Below, piece after piece: positions 60,108 through 64,000 of a DNA stretch of 64,000 nucleotides. Every line of letters begins with the position of its first letter. The stretch's first letter is position 1. Below the pieces are notes generated by a model that saw nothing but the letters and a program-made list of their open reading frames with translations, was not told the origin of the DNA and did not search any database. The DNA is from Apophysomyces variabilis (taxonomy: Eukaryota; Mucoromycota; Mucoromycetes; Mucorales; Mucoraceae), in the NCBI GenBank assembly GCA_002749535.1, contig MZZL01000064.1, positions 1 through 64,000 of the forward strand, given 5' to 3'. A program made the translations under genes and the position numbers.

Positions 60108-63100
60108 ATGAATTATCTTGACGATTCAGCTGCACATTCCGCGTCTTCCACGCATGATCATTCCGCAGAGGACATGTCGTCGTCCGAAAGGAAACGGTTA
60201 CGTATAACTCGTGCATGGCAAGTTTTTAAAACAACATTAGACACAATCCAGCTGATTCTCATTTGCCTTTTCGTTCTTTTCGCTTCCCTGTTCACAGTGA
60301 CTTTTGCCGACGAAAAAAGGTCAAATGCTATTTTACACCGGGACAAGCATGTACAAACTGCGCCTCATATGGGGTGGCCTGTGAATTCAATGATGGGTAA
60401 ACATAAGCCGAGCAGCAGAAAAAGAAAAGCGGGACATTTTCTTAGTAATCCAGGATTTTAGGGCGAAAAAGCGAGGGCCACCGAAAGGGTAAGTGCAAAG
60501 CTCATTAAGTGCGCCAAGTTTATCATTGATTACGATAATGAAAGATATATCGATGCATTGGAGAAACGTATACGCAAAATTGAAGATATTCTTGTGAATA
60601 TGCCAAGAGACGAATCCGACGGTCGCCGTCTTGGCCAAACACCTTCTGCACATGCACCGTCTAGCAAACGTTCATGGCAACAGTCTAATGAGACTATTTA
60701 TTCGAGAAAGCAACCCCTGGGAGGCTCTTCCGACCGTGTACAATATCTGGGAGACTTATCAAGCTTCCAGTTTTTCTCCAACAAAATGCATTTAGAGGGT
60801 AACAACCGAGCAATATGGAAAGGTCACCAAATCCGAAAATTTGGAAAGCAAGTAGTATTAGTGGAGGATCGTCCCGAAGAGAACACAACTGGTCGCAAAG
60901 TACCACATATGTCCTATCCAGAATTATTTCCACGGACTGAGAGTATCGATCGTTGGATTTATTCAGTCACTGGTGCCGATCGGCACACAAGCGACCGATT
61001 ATTGAAAATGTATTTATTTGGTTTGCTACGATGAATGTCTAAACATCGAGTCCTAGATATTTTGCCAATGTTCATCCTGTTCTTCCAGTCGTAAACAAGA
61101 CGGAATTTCTAAAACAGTATCGGGATCAAGCTGATACGTATCCTCCACCTGATCTCCTCAATGCCATGTTTGGTGCAGCCGCACGCTTTGTCGAATGTGA
61201 AGCTCTGACGAAAAAGGACAACAAGAAACATCAACCTCCAGAAACTGTGTGGGATGTACCATGGGGCTGGTCTGATCAATTCTTTGATCAAGCACAGACG
61301 ATCATCTCTTCATCTGCAGCCAATCCAACTATATCCAAAGTCCAATCCATTATTTTAATTCATAATCACAGTGGCAATCTGGATTCTAAATCATCAGCTT
61401 GCTGGCTACTCGGCGGTCTTGCCATACGTTTGGTAAAAACACAAAGTATCAATTGTCAATTCATTTAATTTTCCATGTTGGTAGGCGCAAGGAATGGGTT
61501 TAAACCGGGATTGCGAAGAATGGGACATTCCCGAGAGCGAAAAGCAGACTAGAAAGCGAATATGGTGGGCACTTTATGTCACAGACAGATTCCATTCTGC
61601 CTCTTTAGGGCGGCCGATAAATATTCGAGACGAGGTAAGACTACACATTAACCGTTATAAGCGGTCTAACCGAGAAAAAGGATAATGATGTCGGCTACCC
61701 AGACGCAACAGCAAGCTGGGAAGAAGTTCTTGATGAACCAAAGACGGCTACCGAGATACATGGTTCACGGTTTCCCTCTGCAGCGTACAGGCCTTCGTCG
61801 CTCGATGGACGGGTAGAAATCTATCAATTATTCATTCAGCTTGTCAAGCTTTCAGAAATTCTTGGTCGCATTTTACAAGGTCTCTATACACCAAAAGCAC
61901 GAAAAATCAGTCATGAACAAGGCAGTGATGCCATCGTTACTAGGCTGGATCATGAACTCACCGAATGGCGGTTTGGATTCCCCAAAGCCTTGCAGCGAGC
62001 AAACTTTGATGATTTTGATGAAACCAAAGGATATCTTGCTCCAGTAGCAGGTAAGTTTTGGACGGGGTTGAGCGGTGCTGACCTTTCCCTAAATTTTATA
62101 GCATCTGTCTTGTTATGCTATTTCAGTCTTCTCATTTTATTACATCGGCCTTTCATTGAACGCATTGCAGTGGGAAACACAAAGGTCCGGTCATCCTATT
62201 CATCATTCCGCATTGGTACCAGCGCAGCTACCCGAGGTATGCGAATAGCTGCCCAGATGACAGTACGGGACTTCTTGATGTTTCCTTACTCGTTCAGTCT
62301 GTATCCTGTATTACAATGTTGCTTGATTCACATGTACAATACGAAAAACCCCGACGCACGGATATCATCACCAGCAAAGGTTGATCTTGCCAAAGGGCTT
62401 GATCTAGTTGATCGATTACGTCAGATGTCAAATTCTGCTAAAAAGCTACATACCTTACTAAGCATTATCATGGACAACAAAGACATTGATGTGAGCACCT
62501 CTCAAACCGAACAAGATGAACACAAGAAATCGGTGTCAAATGGATCGGAAAACGTCAACGTCAGTTTCGCAGCTCGACTCTCAGACGTAGGTCGTGGAAT
62601 ATTTCGCCAATCAGCTAAACGATCCACTCCTCCATCCCCCTTGGCAGATAACTTGACGAGAGACACGACTCCCCTTCTTTTTCAGCAACCCACTCTATCT
62701 GATAGTGCATTTTCGTCATTTAATGATACGTCTGGCTGTATGTATAAACTTCAATTGTTATATTCTAGTATTCACAGTCTATATCTCTAGTAGCGTCATC
62801 TTCCCCTTCACCGACTTCTATGGCAGAAGCGTTCAGTCTGAAACAATTTGGATTCAACACACCAGGCGATCCGTCACAGTTCGATTATATCCTTCAAGAT
62901 GTCTCTGCCTTCTCGGGCATGGATTCGCTCCCTCCTTTACCAGCCAATCAGCCATATAATAATCAACCGATCACGCACACTGGCAGTAGCAGTAGCAGCA
63001 AGTCGTTCGAAACGCCAACGCCGATAAACATTCCCTCAAGTGCTTCCATACTATCTTCATCTTCTACAATAACACCTTCACAACATATTCCATCATCATT

Positions 63101-63278
63101 GCCCCTTCCCTCTCTCAGTATGTCATTGCCTGACACAACAGCAACCGAAGAAGGCAACGTGTTCCGCAACAACCCAAATAATCCATTTTTTGGGATTCCA
63201 AGTTCTATGGATTGGACGGAGTGGAACGAATGGAACCAGAGTGCACAAGGAATGGCATCCTGGCAGCCTCTTCAATAG
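60108..63278 (+). CDS. Zn2Cys6 fungal-specific transcription factor
   Basis: The start at 60108 (MNYLDDSAAHSASSTHDHSA) precedes a binuclear zinc cluster that appears only after splicing the 60218-60297 intron: CDFCRRKKVKC then CTNCASYGVAC, i.e. C-x2-C-x6-C-x7-C-x2-C-x6-C. The linker and coiled coil follow (AKKRGPPKGYIDALEKR, exon 60462-60488 plus 60545 onward), then the fungal-specific middle homology domain (YPPPDLLNAMFGAAARFVEC, GLNRDCEEWDIPESEKQTRK, RIWWALYVTDRFHSASLGRP). The C-terminal activation-like region is Ser/Pro-rich and ends WNQSAQGMASWQPLQ at 63278. Introns near 60,397, 60,489, 61,040, 61,435, 61,632, 62,050 and 62,735 are short. The GC donor of the first intron is GCAAGT. GPPKGYI and RIWWALYVTDR are typical of carbon or cell-wall-degrading regulators, but the target genes are not inferable. 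Confidence 0.9.
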
Positions 63279-63652
63279 TAAACATGTTATGAATATTATG
63301 CATATGAAACAAAATGAGCTAATGTACAGTACGGTCCTGCTTTGCCTTAGTCATATTAGTTTGTGACAGGTCACAAACCTTGGTTATGCTGGTGCGCCGT
63401 CAGTTGGCCGTAGCTATTGCGGGATATTCATGGAAACGGCCTACAATAAAGAAACGCCCGCTTCTCTTAAAGTGCATTTAAACGTTCTGTCTTCGATGTA
63501 GACTCATCCTATGTCACTGAACGAATAGGGACAATGAGACTTGTTATGGTTATGATTGAATCTGTGTATTTATTACGATTCCATAGATGTAATGCTATTT
63601 TGCATGAATGAAGGAAATAAAGGGGAAAGTAATTACAATAAGATATTTAAAA
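63279..63652. other. Convergent spacer
   Basis: 3' flanks of the regulator and the metacaspase gene. A TGACAGGTCACAAACCTTGG stretch near 63,363 is not interpretable. No gene. Confidence 0.5.
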
Positions 63653-64000
63653 CTAGCACACAAACTTCAGATGCACGTCAATTGGATGTGAGCAACTCAA
63701 CTGAGGGCGCTGTTCATATTTATCACGCAGGATGTCACGAATGCTGTTTAGTAACTGTTGGTATGATTGATCTGGGTTTTGCCGCAAGGTAGCTATAAGA
63801 CGTTGGTTAATCAGCTAAGATACATATTTGCACTGAATCCAGCTTACTGGTGAATGCATAGCTCATCGCTCCTGTTGCTCGACCTGCTTCTTGTGCATCG
63901 GCTGATGTCTGATCATCCTTACAGCTAAAACCGCATGTAAATTGTTTGTTTCTTTTTCTGATACAGACTGTAACAACGACTATCTTTACCCAGAGAACAT
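63653..64000 (-). CDS. Metacaspase, C-terminal part (5' end beyond the window)
   Basis: Three exon pieces: the one at the window edge (to about 63,988), about 63,926-63,848, and 63,792-63,653. Spliced, they read [20 protein letters not shown], then [40 protein letters not shown] and [15 protein letters not shown], ending at TAG. This is the C-terminal half of the p10-like region of type I metacaspases (Yca1 type), Ca2+-dependent cysteine proteases cutting after Arg/Lys, linked to protein quality control and ageing. The catalytic His and Cys lie outside the window. Introns are short (55 bp at 63793-63847). Confidence 0.88.

Overview
The window looks like nuclear DNA of an early-diverging filamentous fungus, most likely Mucoromycota/Mucorales. 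The reasons are many short (about 45-100 bp) GT-AG introns, AT-rich spacers, fungal gene families (Tup1, Zn2Cys6 regulator, bifunctional PABA synthase), CSL and Grainyhead/CP2 transcription factors, and abundant transposon debris. Species cannot be fixed from the sequence alone.

Layout. 0-5 kb: a secreted Ala/Ser-rich protein with repeated Lys-Arg sites, then a poorly resolved multi-exon gene region ending in a SWIM zinc finger. 5-6.5 kb (+): a single-pass membrane protein. 8-34 kb: a compact, almost wholly minus-strand housekeeping/regulatory block: CSL transcription factor, Arp2/3 subunit ARPC4, aminodeoxychorismate synthase (folate/PABA), Tup1 corepressor, AP-2 sigma adaptin, a cytochrome P450, a Grainyhead/CP2 factor and a DUF2009 protein. 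34-58 kb: an accessory, transposon-rich region with two related coiled-coil ORFs, a dead Tc1/mariner copy, foldback repeats, a large intron-containing Fanzor/TnpB-like gene with an assembly gap, an old chromovirus 3' end, and a dead hAT transposase gene split by a nearly pristine Ty3/gypsy chromovirus (350-bp LTRs, 5-bp target duplication). 58-64 kb: a tRNA-Gln, a Zn2Cys6 regulator, and the 3' end of a metacaspase running off the window.

Most exciting candidate: the 43.5-47.5 kb gene. Two clean phase-0 introns join three reading frames into one about 1,290-residue protein with a GTDYG motif like the RuvC-I site of TnpB/Fanzor RNA-guided nucleases. The 639-N gap hides the zinc ribbon and remaining catalytic residues, so this is a strong lead and not proof. 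Secondary leads are the Kex2-site repeat protein, three GC-AG introns sharing the same GCAAGT donor, two genes whose first coding exon is only ATG, and a pair of facing coiled-coil paralogues.

Functional links are loose, as usual in fungi: transcriptional control (CSL, Tup1, CP2, Zn2Cys6), endocytosis and actin (AP-2 sigma, ARPC4), and folate precursor synthesis. All splice sites were read by eye; conserved-family genes are reliable in identity, but exact exon limits are given only where checked.
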